Shown: positions 1 to 10,369 of the stretch, piece by piece | Numbering within the stretch: the first letter of the stretch is position 1 | Layout: every line of letters starts with the position of its first letter | Source of the DNA: Robertkochia aurantiaca | GTDB taxonomy: Bacteria > Bacteroidota > Bacteroidia > Flavobacteriales > Flavobacteriaceae | Assembly (NCBI RefSeq): GCF_020166495.1 | Contig: NZ_JAINZS010000004.1 | Location: forward strand, 496,001 to 560,000 | Length of the DNA: 64,000 nt | Reading direction: 5' to 3' | Position numbers and translations under genes: made by a program | The notes under the pieces: generated by a model | Database searches by the model: none | The model's input: only the letters and a program-made list of their open reading frames with translations | What the model was told of the DNA's origin: nothing

Positions 1-2311
1 ATATCCAGCGATCGATCTCCGGTCTTTTATCAAAAGGCACATCAGGTTCTGTATAATCAAAACCATCGATATTGGCATAAAGACTAAAGAATGAGTAGGT
101 ATTGTATAAGGTTCCAAAAAACTTCCTGCGTACCTCAGCAACCCCTTCAAGGTCGAATTTCAGGTTATCCCAGGGGTTGGCATTGCTGATCATGTACCAG
201 CGGGTTGCATCAGGACCATAGGTATTGATAGTCTCAAAAGGATCTACGGCATTACCCAACCTTTTCGACATCTTTTGTCCGTTCTTATCCAGTACAAGCC
301 CGTTCGATACCACGTTCTTGTAAGCAACCGAATCGAACACCATGGTTCCGATCGCATGCAGGGTGTAGAACCAGCCGCGTGTCTGATCGACACCTTCGGC
401 TATATAATCTGCAGGAAAAGCATCTTTCCCATCGATCATTTCACGGTTTTCAAAGGGGTAATGCCATTGAGCGTATGGCATAGAGCCTGAATCGAACCAA
501 ACATCGATCAGGTCGGCTTCGCGCTTCATGGGCTTCCCTGAAGGCGACACCAGCACGATCTGGTCGACCACATTCTTATGCAGATCTATATGATCATAGT
601 TCTCATCGCTCATGTCTCCGATCTTGAAATCGGGAAATATATCTTCTTTCATCAGGCCGGCTTCCACCGCCTTGTTCATTTCTTCCTTAAGTTGCTTTAC
701 CGAACCGATGATCACTTCTTCCTTCCCATCCTCGGTACGCCATATAGGTAACGGAATACCCCAGAATCTGGATCGGGATAAATTCCAATCATTGGCGTTC
801 TGCAACCAGTTGCCAAAACGACCTTCACCCGTAGCTTTTGGTTTCCAGTTTATCTGTTGATTGAGCTCGAACATGCGCTCTTTCACTTCTGTCACTTTGA
901 TGAACCAGGAATCAAGGGGATAATATAAAACAGGCTTATCGGTACGCCAGCAGTGCGGATAACTGTGAACATATTTCTCAACCTTGAAGGCCTTATTCTC
1001 TTCCTTCAGCTTGATGGCGATCTCAACATCAACCGATTTTTCAGGTGCTTCGAGACCTGTGTAATATTCGTTCTTTACGTATTTACCTCCTATTTCCGGC
1101 AGCTCTTCCCGAAATCTACCCTGAAGATCTACCAGTGGAACGGGGTTATTCTGATCGTCAAGCACCAGCATAGGCGGAACCTCGGGCTCTGCCTCTCTGG
1201 CCACTTTGGCATCATCTGCCCCAAAGGTAGGTGCCGTATGCACGATCCCGGTACCGTCTTCTGTGGTAACGAAATCGCCGGCGATCACTCTGAATGCATT
1301 TTCTGCATCGCGGTAAGGCTTTGCATAATCGAGCAGTTGCTCATATCTTACTCCAAGCAAATCAGAACCTTTAAAGGCTTTAATCACCAGGTAAGGCACT
1401 TTTTTGTCTTTCTCTGTATATGATTCCAGATCGGCTTCATCTTTGGCCTTTCTGAACTTACCTGAAAAGACAGAGTTTACCAGATTCTTCGCCAGCACTA
1501 CATGAGTTGGCTGGTGGGTGTAGAGATTATACGTACGCACCAGTACGTAATCGATCTTTTTCCCTACGGTAAGGGCTGTATTCGATGGCAGGGTCCATGG
1601 AGTGGTCGTCCAGGCAAGCAGATGAACTTCTCCGTATCCACGCAGAATCTCAGGCAGGCTTTCATCGACAGTTTTAAACTGCGCTGTTACGGTGGTATCT
1701 GTCACATCTTTATAGGTGCCCGGCTGATTCAGCTCATGTGAACTCAGCCCGGTACCGGCCTTAGGAGAATAGGGCTGTATGGTGTAACCCTTGTATATAA
1801 GCCCCTGGTCATAAATGTTTTTAAGCAGCCACCATACGGTTTCCATATATTTGGGCTCGTAGGTGACATAAGGATCCTGCATATCGACCCAATAACCTAT
1901 CTTCCGCGTCATGTCGTTCCAGATATCGGTATAACGCATGACAGCCTCCTTACAGGCCTTGTTGTAATCTTCAACAGAGATTTTGGTACCTATGTCTTCT
2001 TTGGTGATCCCGAGTTCCTTTTCAACACCAAGTTCAACCGGCAGTCCGTGTGTATCCCAACCGGCCTTTCTTTTTACCTGAAATCCCTTCTGAGTCTTAT
2101 AGCGACAAAAGATATCTTTAATGGCCCGTGCCATCACGTGATGTATGCCGGGAAGTCCATTAGCTGAAGGAGGGCCCTCGTAAAAAACAAAAGGCTCTTT
2201 TCCTTCACGGGTGGAAACACTTTTTTCAAAGATGTTATTCTCTTCCCAGTATTTTAGGGTTTCTTCTGCTACCTTCGGAAGTTCTAATGTCTTGTACTCT
2301 TTGAATTTCAT
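1..2311 (-). CDS. ileS: Isoleucyl-tRNA synthetase, 3' end cut by window edge
   Basis: Charges tRNA-Ile with isoleucine in the cytoplasm. The frame is open from the ATG at 2311 through the left edge, giving about 770 residues; the C-terminal anticodon and zinc region lies outside. The class I HIGH-type motif reads GLPGIHH (about residues 52-58), preceded by EGPPSANG. The second class I motif is KMSKR at 260-274 (residues 680-684). KMSKR rather than KMSKS, with the GIHH form, suggests the eukaryote-like type 2 IleS often linked to mupirocin insensitivity (inference). The start is supported by a TAATTTTG promoter element about 33 bases upstream. It is transcribed alone, away from the TonB receptor gene's 3' end. 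Confidence 0.95.
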   Translation of the reverse strand, partial: MKFKEYKTLELPKVAEETLKYWEENNIFEKSVSTREGKEPFVFYEGPPSANGLPGIHHVMARAIKDIFCRYKTQKGFQVKRKAGWDTHGLPVELGVEKELGITKEDIGTKISVEDYNKACKEAVMRYTDIWNDMTRKIGYWVDMQDPYVTYEPKYMETVWWLLKNIYDQGLIYKGYTIQPYSPKAGTGLSSHELNQPGTYKDVTDTTVTAQFKTVDESLPEILRGYGEVHLLAWTTTPWTLPSNTALTVGKKIDYVLVRTYNLYTHQPTHVVLAKNLVNSVFSGKFRKAKDEADLESYTEKDKKVPYLVIKAFKGSDLLGVRYEQLLDYAKPYRDAENAFRVIAGDFVTTEDGTGIVHTAPTFGADDAKVAREAEPEVPPMLVLDDQNNPVPLVDLQGRFREELPEIGGKYVKNEYYTGLEAPEKSVDVEIAIKLKEENKAFKVEKYVHSYPHCWRTDKPVLYYPLDSWFIKVTEVKERMFELNQQINWKPKATGEGRFGNWLQNANDWNLSRSRFWGIPLPIWRTEDGKEEVIIGSVKQLKEEMNKAVEAGLMKEDIFPDFKIGDMSDENYDHIDLHKNVVDQIVLVSPSGKPMKREADLIDVWFDSGSMPYAQWHYPFENREMIDGKDAFPADYIAEGVDQTRGWFYTLHAIGTMVFDSVAYKNVVSNGLVLDKNGQKMSKRLGNAVDPFETINTYGPDATRWYMISNANPWDNLKFDLEGVAEVRRKFFGTLYNTYSFFSLYANIDGFDYTEPDVPFDKRPEIDRWI

Positions 2312-2343
2312 TATATTGAGATACCTTGTCGATTTTAAGTTGG

Positions 2344-2351
2344 CAAAATTA
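2344..2351 (-). promoter_or_regulatory. -7 promoter element of ileS
   Basis: On the minus strand the sequence is TAATTTTG, a full match to the Bacteroidetes TAnnTTTG element. It would start transcription about 26 bases before the ileS ATG. No clear TTTG -33 element is seen at the expected distance. Confidence 0.5.
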
Positions 2352-2425
2352 CTAAATTTCAGCGAATTGATCGCCGCCACCCGTTGCAAACTGCAGTTTC
2401 GTCTGTGCTATCAGGCCGGAACGAC

Positions 2426-4837
2426 CTAAAAACTATAATTCAGAGCCAAATAGAAGTTAAAACCGGGCGCAACAATTCCGGAAGAGTAGGTACGGTAACG
2501 CTGATCTGTCAGGTTTTCAAGTCCGGCATTCAGGCTAAGCGGAAAATCGAATCTGTACCGTCCTCTTACATTAAGGGTATACCAGGAAGGCGAATAAGGG
2601 TTTCCGTTTTCATCGGTTGCATAGATAAAGGGCTTTGACCTCTCAGAAGGAGCGAGATCTTCAAAATCGATACTGCCGTTATAATCAGCATACATATCCA
2701 TTAACACCTTCCCTTTCTTCCAGATCAGGTGAGTGCTGCCGAAAAGCGGCGGAGCGTGCCTTAAGGGCGCCTGGGTTCCATCATCCTGCTCTTCTGTTCC
2801 TCTGGAAAGACTCAGCGCTGAGGTGAGATTCAAGGCATTGGTAATTCTTAGATCAAGGTTGGCCTCGAATCCATAGATTCTGGCCCTGGCAGCGTTCTGA
2901 ATCGCCTGTATTCGACTTAACTCTCCGTTATACTCGATAAACTCTCTCCCGTCAAGAGAGTAATCCCGGCGTACCATGGCATCTTCCAGATAGGTGTAAA
3001 AAACCGCCATCTGAACCACCAGTTTGTTATTGAAATTCAGCTGCACATCAAGATCGGTATTATAGGCATATTCAGGATCAAGATCAGGATTGGGCACCAC
3101 TACCGATCCCGGCTCTGAATCAAACACTTTCCCGATATCATCTACATTCGGAGCCCTGAATCCGGAGGAGAGGTTCAGCCGCCATCGCAGTAACCTGTTC
3201 GGCTGCCAGTTCAGGCCGGCACTACCTGTCACCGCTCCTGTCGAAATATCAGAGGTGACAAACGGAAAATCATAATATTGGTTGTTTTCACTGAAATCTG
3301 CGCCCACCCAGAAATGATTATAACGCACCCCTCCTACCAGGGTCAGCCGGCGTGAAGGTTTGTATTCCAGGTTGCTGTAGGCCGCCAGAGACTGCCAGCT
3401 CGCACCGTCGGGATACCTGGAAGCCGTAGGCAGTTGTTCTCCTGAATCAATGTCGGTGACATATCCCTCAGAATGCACTTTGTTGAAAATATACTCAAGG
3501 CCATAGAAAAGTTTACCCTTACTGCTTAGAATACGTTCCATATCCAGATTCGAAGAATAAACATCCAGCGCCTCTTCGGTGGTAAAACGTTCCACTTCGC
3601 CAAAATCCCGGTCATTACGACTTTCTTCATACCGCTGATACGCCTGGGTGAAGCGCATCTCATTATACCAGAAATTATTCTGATGATGGCTCAATTGCAG
3701 GCTTCCCAACAACCAACGCTGCGGACCGTAATACCATTCAGCCGAACGCAGCTGATCGCCCCGGTATCTGATCAGCCGGTCATAACGTGGATTATCTCCC
3801 GTAGCTGAATAATAAAGTGTCGCTTTATAATCCCAGTTCTCACTTGGTTTGTAGAGAAGCTTATTCAATGTACTGAACTGCTCGAAGCCTGTGGGGACCT
3901 GCAGCTCCGGATCTTCGTTCTCAACTACCCGGTCATTACCGTTTACGGTCACTACATATTCCGGTCTCAAATATTCTTCAGGACCATTACTACCCATTTT
4001 CAGATCTCCGTAATCTGAGTAGGTCCAGCTCCCCAGATAAGCCCATTTCTTATTTCCCAGGTTGACATCTGCATGCAGGGTAAGCTCATTATTTACGGTT
4101 GAGAACCGGGAGTAGGCATTTCCCGAAAATGCCGTATCGTCTCCCTGCGCCAGCTTCGGCTCAAGAAAAGAAAAGCTCATCACTCCCCCGATGGCATCGC
4201 TTCCATAAATGACCGACCCCGGACCAAACAACACCTCGGTATTTGCCACCGAAAGGGGATCTATCGAAATCACATTCTGAATATTACCCGACCTGAAGAT
4301 GGCGTTGTTCATACGAACCCCATCGACGGCCAGCAATAAACGGCTGGTAGAAAAGCCCCTGATCATGGGACTACCCCCACTCAACTGGCTTTTCTGCACA
4401 TATACCTGCCCACTTCTGCTTAAAAGATCAGCCGATGTTTGGGGACTGCTCAACAGGATCTCTTCCCTGTCGATCTGAGCAATTCTCTGCACGATATCCT
4501 GCTTTTCCTGTTTCCACCGGGAGGCCGACACCACTACTGCATCGAGTTCGTTAGACAGAGGTTTCAGGAACACTTTGAAATCCTGAGCCCGAAGGGTATT
4601 GATATCGGTAGTGTATGACCTGTAGGCTATGTGAGAGATCAACAAGGTCTGATCACTGCTAAATTCACTTACATCAGCGTTCCCGTTAAAGTCTGTGACT
4701 GCGTACAATTGATTATCGTAACTGGATACAGTGGCATTCACCACCGGGTAACCGCTCTCACTGTCAAGCACCCTTAGGGTTTGACCATAACCTTTCAGGA
4801 AAAGTAAAATGGCAAAAGCCGCTAAAAATCGTTTCAT
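2426..4837 (-). CDS. TonB-dependent outer-membrane receptor
   Basis: 803-residue outer-membrane receptor that would import a large or scarce ligand using TonB energy. It has a signal peptide (residues 1-18, ending GYGQ), a carboxypeptidase-D regulatory-like domain (about 20-100), a plug domain (about 105-230) and a C-terminal beta barrel ending in the sequence NYSF. The plug contains SPMIRGFSTSRLLLAVDGVR and FGPGSVIYGSDAIGGVM, the form seen in heme/hemoglobin-type receptors, so heme or a metal chelate is possible; the ligand cannot be told from sequence. It starts two bases after the recO stop codon, so it is probably co-transcribed with recO. No SusD-like partner follows, so it is not a SusC-type glycan importer. 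Confidence 0.92.
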   Translation of the reverse strand: MKRFLAAFAILLFLKGYGQTLRVLDSESGYPVVNATVSSYDNQLYAVTDFNGNADVSEFSSDQTLLISHIAYRSYTTDINTLRAQDFKVFLKPLSNELDAVVVSASRWKQEKQDIVQRIAQIDREEILLSSPQTSADLLSRSGQVYVQKSQLSGGSPMIRGFSTSRLLLAVDGVRMNNAIFRSGNIQNVISIDPLSVANTEVLFGPGSVIYGSDAIGGVMSFSFLEPKLAQGDDTAFSGNAYSRFSTVNNELTLHADVNLGNKKWAYLGSWTYSDYGDLKMGSNGPEEYLRPEYVVTVNGNDRVVENEDPELQVPTGFEQFSTLNKLLYKPSENWDYKATLYYSATGDNPRYDRLIRYRGDQLRSAEWYYGPQRWLLGSLQLSHHQNNFWYNEMRFTQAYQRYEESRNDRDFGEVERFTTEEALDVYSSNLDMERILSSKGKLFYGLEYIFNKVHSEGYVTDIDSGEQLPTASRYPDGASWQSLAAYSNLEYKPSRRLTLVGGVRYNHFWVGADFSENNQYYDFPFVTSDISTGAVTGSAGLNWQPNRLLRWRLNLSSGFRAPNVDDIGKVFDSEPGSVVVPNPDLDPEYAYNTDLDVQLNFNNKLVVQMAVFYTYLEDAMVRRDYSLDGREFIEYNGELSRIQAIQNAARARIYGFEANLDLRITNALNLTSALSLSRGTEEQDDGTQAPLRHAPPLFGSTHLIWKKGKVLMDMYADYNGSIDFEDLAPSERSKPFIYATDENGNPYSPSWYTLNVRGRYRFDFPLSLNAGLENLTDQRYRTYSSGIVAPGFNFYLALNYSF

Positions 4838-4839
4838 AC

Positions 4840-5556
4840 TCAGTTAAAAACTTCATTCAGCACCAACAGAGACCTGGGGTTTTGAAATCCCTGCAAATGT
4901 AATTTAAAATACATGACCACTAAATTCAGAAGCTCCCTGCGTTCGGTTTTAGTCATATAGATCTGAGAAGATCCCTCAAAATCAGTGCCGAGAAAAGCAC
5001 GGAAGACCCCGATAAGGTCTTCTGGAATCACAGTATTTTCTGCTGAATCGGTAAAATCGCCCTCTACCAGGTCGAAAAAAGGGAGATGCGGGTTTTGGTC
5101 ATGTGGATAGAAGCCCAGAAAACGTGTAAGCTGCAATAAAAAACTCAGGTGAAAATTGGCGATTTTGTCATGACTGTCCAGCCAGATCACCGCTTCTGAA
5201 AGGAAATTAAATAAAGGGATATTAGATTCTTCCTCCCTCAGAGACTGCGACAATATCTCAGCTATAAACATAGCGACAGCCGTTTTTGCGGGCTGAAAGG
5301 GAATCGATTGAAAATGCGCGAGCAACCTGGCTTCTGTAAGGGCTTCCAGGGTTCCCTTGTCTTTGTGACGAGCCACGATATCAAGCAAGGTCAGTGGCTG
5401 AAAATAACCACTTCTCAATTTAGCCTTCCGCGAGGCACGTACTCCTTTTAACATGTAGGACCTCATACCGCTTTGCTCGGTAAACAACTTAACGATCAGG
5501 CTGCTGTCTCCATATTTCAGCGCACTGATCACAATGGCCCTGCTCTTTACGATCAT
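4840..5556 (-). CDS. recO: DNA repair protein RecO
   Basis: 238-residue RecFOR-pathway protein that loads RecA on gapped single-stranded DNA and anneals strands. The N-terminal OB fold is recognisable (starting MIVKSRAIVISALKYGDSS, with TEQSGMRSYMLKGVR about residues 28-42), followed by the helical C-terminal domain; length is normal for the family. The zinc-finger cysteines of some RecO proteins are absent, as is common in this phylum. A TATATTTG promoter element lies about 17 bases upstream of the ATG, so the leader is very short. The TonB receptor gene follows after two bases, an odd pairing of a repair gene with a transporter. Confidence 0.93.
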   Translation of the reverse strand: MIVKSRAIVISALKYGDSSLIVKLFTEQSGMRSYMLKGVRASRKAKLRSGYFQPLTLLDIVARHKDKGTLEALTEARLLAHFQSIPFQPAKTAVAMFIAEILSQSLREEESNIPLFNFLSEAVIWLDSHDKIANFHLSFLLQLTRFLGFYPHDQNPHLPFFDLVEGDFTDSAENTVIPEDLIGVFRAFLGTDFEGSSQIYMTKTERRELLNLVVMYFKLHLQGFQNPRSLLVLNEVFN

Positions 5557-5572
5557 GCTCGGTTTTATAGAT

Positions 5573-5580
5573 CAAATATA
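5573..5580 (-). promoter_or_regulatory. -7 promoter element of recO
   Basis: Minus-strand TATATTTG, a full match to TAnnTTTG, about 17 bases before the recO start. It overlaps the A-rich side of the gdhA terminator, so termination of gdhA and initiation of recO share the same few bases. Confidence 0.55.
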
Positions 5581-5583
5581 AAA

Positions 5584-5611
5584 AAACTTCCCCTCAGAAG
5601 AGGGGAAGTTT
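5584..5611 (-). terminator. Rho-independent terminator after gdhA
   Basis: Perfect inverted repeat ACTTCCCCTC / GAGGGGAAGT (5586-5595 and 5600-5609) with an AGAA loop. On the minus strand it is followed by a run of T (A tract at 5578-5586). It lies 29 bases after the gdhA stop. Confidence 0.85.
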
Positions 5612-5639
5612 GTTCTATAGATAGGGTTCCTTAGCGGTC

Positions 5640-7037
<1,398 letters not shown>

Positions 7038-7090
7038 TTAATATAATTCAGGAGGTCTTTTTTTCTGAATTTATTAATATGATAGCGAAT

Positions 7091-8230
7091 TTATCCTATA
7101 GCCTGTTCCAGATCTGCGATAAGGTCTCTTTCATCTTCGATTCCCACACTCAATCGTATGAGTGAATCGACCACTCCTGATTTTTCACGCACTTCCTTCG
7201 GGATCGAAGCATGGGTCATACTCGCCGGATGACCTGCCAGGGATTCAACCCCTCCCAGGGATTCAGCCAGTGTAAAAACCTTCAGGCTTTCGACGATCCT
7301 GATGGCCTTCTGAAAGTCATTGTCTTTGGTGACAAAAGAGATCATACCTCCAAAATCTTTCATCTGTGATCGGGCGATATCATGATTCGGATGATCTTCG
7401 AATCCCGGCCAGTACACTTTCTCAATGGCAGGATGCTGGGCGAGGTATTCTGCAACGGCTCTTCCATTCTCTGAATGACGCTGCATTCTTATATGCAATG
7501 TCTTGATCCCGCGTAATACCAGGAAGCTGTCCATCGGACCGGCAACTGCACCACTGGCGTTCTGAATGAAATACAGTTTATCTGCCAGTTCCTTGTCTTT
7601 TACCACCAGGGCTCCCAGCACAACATCACTGTGACCTCCCAGATACTTGGTGGCTGAATGCATCACCAGGTCTGCTCCCAGATCAAGCGGCTGCTGCAGA
7701 TAAGGTGTGGCAAATGTATTATCTACCGCCAGAAGAAGGTTATGATCCCTGGCGATTTCTGCTACCTTCCTGATGTCAATAATATTCATCATTGGATTGG
7801 TCGGAGTCTCGACCCATATCAGCCGGGTTTTTTCATTGATGTGCTCGCTTATTTTTTCGGTTTCACTCATTCCGACAAAGTGAAATTTAACCCCGAAATT
7901 CTCAAAAATCTTAGTGAACAACCGGTAACTCCCCCCGTAAAGATCATTGGTAGAGATCACCTCATCTCCGGGTTGCAATAACTTTATCACCGCATCAATG
8001 GCAGCCAGACCGCTAGCGAAAGCCAGACCGTAGTTGCCGTTCTCTATACTGGCAAGACTGTTCTCAAGGGCTGTTCTTGTGGGGTTGGCACTGCGGGAAT
8101 ACTCATAACCCTTATGTCCGCCGGGCGTAGACTGTGCGTAGGTAGAAGTCTGATAGATGGGCGGCATTACAGAACCATAAGCATCATCAGGCTTTTGTCC
8201 GCCATGTATCGTTTTGGTATTGAATTGCAT
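7091..8230 (-). CDS. Cystathionine gamma-synthase / gamma-lyase family PLP enzyme
   Basis: 379-residue PLP enzyme of sulfur amino-acid metabolism (trans-sulfuration). The PLP lysine is K195 in MHSATKYLGGHSD; other family landmarks are EYSRSANPTRTALE (about 43-56) and WVETPTNPMMNI (about 139-150). Synthase and lyase cannot be told apart reliably by eye. I chose the ATG at 8230 (MQFNTKTIHGG); an ATG at 8245 is possible. The frame extends upstream to 8326, but a complete promoter (8266-8297) lies inside that extension, so the longer product is excluded. It is a single-gene unit divergent from the DUF3298-type lipoprotein gene. Confidence 0.93.
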   Translation of the reverse strand: MQFNTKTIHGGQKPDDAYGSVMPPIYQTSTYAQSTPGGHKGYEYSRSANPTRTALENSLASIENGNYGLAFASGLAAIDAVIKLLQPGDEVISTNDLYGGSYRLFTKIFENFGVKFHFVGMSETEKISEHINEKTRLIWVETPTNPMMNIIDIRKVAEIARDHNLLLAVDNTFATPYLQQPLDLGADLVMHSATKYLGGHSDVVLGALVVKDKELADKLYFIQNASGAVAGPMDSFLVLRGIKTLHIRMQRHSENGRAVAEYLAQHPAIEKVYWPGFEDHPNHDIARSQMKDFGGMISFVTKDNDFQKAIRIVESLKVFTLAESLGGVESLAGHPASMTHASIPKEVREKSGVVDSLIRLSVGIEDERDLIADLEQAIG

Positions 8231-8265
8231 AGATTTATCTTTCATGTCACTATTGATGTTTACAG

Positions 8266-8297
8266 CAAAAGTATAGTATGTTTTTACGCAATACAAA
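8266..8297 (-). promoter_or_regulatory. Promoter of the cystathionine gamma-synthase-type gene
   Basis: On the minus strand TTTG (8294-8297), a 20-base spacer, then TACTTTTG (8266-8273): a full match to the Bacteroidetes consensus. It sets transcription start near 8260 and decides the translation start at 8230 or 8245. Confidence 0.8.
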
Positions 8298-8305
8298 GAA
8301 GCGTG

Positions 8306-8313
8306 TATCTTTA
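8306..8313 (+). promoter_or_regulatory. Probable -7 element of the 8337 lipoprotein gene
   Basis: TATCTTTA, one mismatch from TAnnTTTG, 24 bases before the ATG at 8337. The divergent promoter for the PLP enzyme lies only a few bases away, so the two promoters are packed back to back. Confidence 0.4.
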
Positions 8314-8336
8314 TGGCCCTAAACAATCTGTGATCT

Positions 8337-9080
8337 ATGAAGCTGAAATACTACCTCCCTGTTCTGTCGTTATTATTCCTTGCCTGTAATACTGAAAAAA
8401 ATATCAGCTTTAATGAGTATCTTCTGGAAGACCCGGCCTGTGAGTCATGCGCACGGGTTAGCCTTAAATTTCCGAAGACCGATGGAGGCAGCAGAAAGGA
8501 GAGAAAGATCGATCATAACGTTACTGAATGGGTGACCAGTATCCTTGCAGCCACCTCATCCAAAGAACCTGGATCGGTGGAGCAGGCTGCCGAAACCTTC
8601 AGAAAATCTTACGAAAGAGTAAAAGGTGATTTCCCGGAATATCAGCACAGTTGGGAAGGACAGATCGAAGGTTCTGTATGTTATCAGAATTCAGACATCC
8701 TGGCCATCTGCATGAATACCTACTTCTACACAGGGGGAGCACATGGAATTAGCAATACATATTACCTGTTTTTCGACAAGGCAACCGGAGACCGGATGAA
8801 AGCAGAACAGCTTTTTAAAGATCACAAAGAATTTGAAAAACTGGCCGAACAAAAGTTCAGAGCCCATTACAAAATTGCTCCCGATGCACCGTTAAACAAA
8901 TCGGGATTTATGTTTAACAATGATCGCTTTCACCTGCCTGAAACCATTGGCATTAACGGGAACGGCCTGAAACTCATTTACAATCCTTATGAAGTGGCAC
9001 CCTACTCAGAGGGGCAGATCGTTATCGACATCCCTTTTGCAGAGACGGGCGATCTGCTGAATATTGAAAGAAAAAGCTGA
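8337..9080 (+). CDS. Lipoprotein with DUF4163/DUF3298 (RsiV-like) domains
   Basis: 247-residue predicted lipoprotein of unknown function. The signal peptide runs through LSLLFLAC, with the lipid-anchored cysteine about residue 17. The mature part carries a DUF4163-like segment and then the DUF3298 signature YTGGAHGISNTYYLFFD (about residues 130-146), which also occurs in PdaC and RsiV of Bacillus. In those proteins the fold binds lysozyme or lies beside a deacetylase; no catalytic domain is present here, so a binding or sensing role in the envelope is only an inference. It is 44 bases upstream of the ArsC-like gene on the same strand. Confidence 0.82.
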   Translation: MKLKYYLPVLSLLFLACNTEKNISFNEYLLEDPACESCARVSLKFPKTDGGSRKERKIDHNVTEWVTSILAATSSKEPGSVEQAAETFRKSYERVKGDFPEYQHSWEGQIEGSVCYQNSDILAICMNTYFYTGGAHGISNTYYLFFDKATGDRMKAEQLFKDHKEFEKLAEQKFRAHYKIAPDAPLNKSGFMFNNDRFHLPETIGINGNGLKLIYNPYEVAPYSEGQIVIDIPFAETGDLLNIERKS

Positions 9081-9124
9081 TCTTAACTCATATTGACTCC
9101 AACCCAAAAACGTACCTTAGTCAG

Positions 9125-9478
9125 ATGAAAAAATTCTATTACCTCAGAACCTGCGACACCTGCAGTCGTATCATGAAAGAGCTTGAATTACCCCAAGAAG
9201 TTGAGCTCAGAGAGATCAAATCAGATCCGGTAACTTCTGAAGAACTGCAACAAATGCATGATCTCACAAAAAGTTACGAAGCACTTTTCAATAAGCGTGC
9301 CCGCCTTTACAGGGAAAGAAACCTGAAGGAAAAGAACCTGGAGGAAACCGACTATAAAAATCTCATCCTTGAAGAATATACCTTCCTAAAAAGACCGGTT
9401 CTTATCATCGATGACCAGATCTTTGTGGGAAACAGTAAGAAGACGGTCGCCGCTGCCAGGCAAGCACTCTCATCATAA
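9125..9478 (+). CDS. ArsC/Spx-family thioredoxin-fold protein
   Basis: 117-residue cytoplasmic protein of the arsenate reductase (ArsC/Spx/YffB) family. The N-terminus has YYLRTCDTCSRIMKEL, with C10 and C13 in the position of the family's redox cysteine; the C-terminal half has the conserved KRPVLIIDDQIFVG segment. The family includes glutaredoxin-linked arsenate reductases and regulators without reductase activity. No ars genes are nearby, so true arsenate reduction is doubtful. The stop is three bases before the DMT transporter gene, suggesting co-transcription. Confidence 0.85.
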   Translation: MKKFYYLRTCDTCSRIMKELELPQEVELREIKSDPVTSEELQQMHDLTKSYEALFNKRARLYRERNLKEKNLEETDYKNLILEEYTFLKRPVLIIDDQIFVGNSKKTVAAARQALSS

Positions 9479-9481
9479 ACT

Positions 9482-10369
9482 ATGAATAACAGGGTAACAG
9501 CCTTATTGGCCGCTTTCGGAGCCAGCGCCATTTACGGAGTCAACCATACGGTGGCCAAAGAGCTTATGCCTGTTTACATCAAACCGTTCGGATTGATACT
9601 GCTGCGGGTACTGGGGGCAGCAGTGCTCTTTTGGTTGCTTTCTGTCAGGGGCCCAAAAGAAAAGATAGCTCCTCAAGACTGGAAAAGGCTGATCGCCTGC
9701 GCTATATTCGGAATGGTGATCAACATGCTCATGTTCTTTAAAGGACTGAGCCTTTCGACACCCATCAACAGTTCTGTGATCGTTACTCTCTCTCCGATTA
9801 TTGTGTTTGTGCTTTCAGCTATCTTTATCAGAGAGCGTATTACATGGATAAGGGCCACCGGAATTCTCATGGGCTTCGCAGGAGCGATTTCCCTGGTTTT
9901 ATTCGGGAACGAAATTCGCACAGATGCTCCTGATATTCCTTTAGGCAACCTGCTTTTCATCATCAACGCTACCAGTTATGCCATATACCTGGTGCTCGTA
10001 AAACCCTTAACAGCTAAATACCATGCCATTACCCTGATGAAATGGCTGTTCCTGATAGCTGTATTTATCAACCTGCCGGTTACCCTGAATGAATTTCTGG
10101 AAGTACGATGGACTTCCCTGCCATGGAATGCCATATGGCGTATGGGTTATGTCATTCTGGGAACCACCTTTCTTACTTACCTGTTCAATATTTACGCTTT
10201 GAAACACCTGAAGGCATCAACCATCGGAGCCTTTATTTACCTGCAGCCGCTAATCGGAATCATTTTTGCCATCGCTGCCGGAGCAGACGAGCTAACGATC
10301 GAAAAAACCGGAGCTGCATTATTGGTTTTTGCAGGGGTATACCTGGTGAGCCGAAAGGGAAAAGACTAA
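9482..10369 (+). CDS. DMT-superfamily (EamA) transporter
   Basis: 295-residue inner-membrane protein with about ten hydrophobic helices in two EamA repeats (roughly residues 5-140 and 150-290), the layout of drug/metabolite exporters such as YdcZ/RhaT relatives. The first repeat contains FGASAIYGVNHTVAKELMPV and the second LLFIINATSYAIYLVLVKPL. The substrate cannot be predicted. It follows the ArsC-like gene by three bases. Its TAA stop interlocks with the stop codon of the convergent thioesterase gene in the sequence CTAA, so no space is left for a terminator between them. Confidence 0.88.
   Translation: MNNRVTALLAAFGASAIYGVNHTVAKELMPVYIKPFGLILLRVLGAAVLFWLLSVRGPKEKIAPQDWKRLIACAIFGMVINMLMFFKGLSLSTPINSSVIVTLSPIIVFVLSAIFIRERITWIRATGILMGFAGAISLVLFGNEIRTDAPDIPLGNLLFIINATSYAIYLVLVKPLTAKYHAITLMKWLFLIAVFINLPVTLNEFLEVRWTSLPWNAIWRMGYVILGTTFLTYLFNIYALKHLKASTIGAFIYLQPLIGIIFAIAAGADELTIEKTGAALLVFAGVYLVSRKGKD

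Noticed and set aside
7390-7410. tRNA T-loop-like word TTCGAATCCC
   Set aside because: Inside the cystathionine gamma-synthase-type gene, with no cloverleaf around it.
8231-8326. Longer N-terminus for the cystathionine gamma-synthase-type protein
   Set aside because: A complete promoter lies inside this extension, so it cannot be translated from that message.
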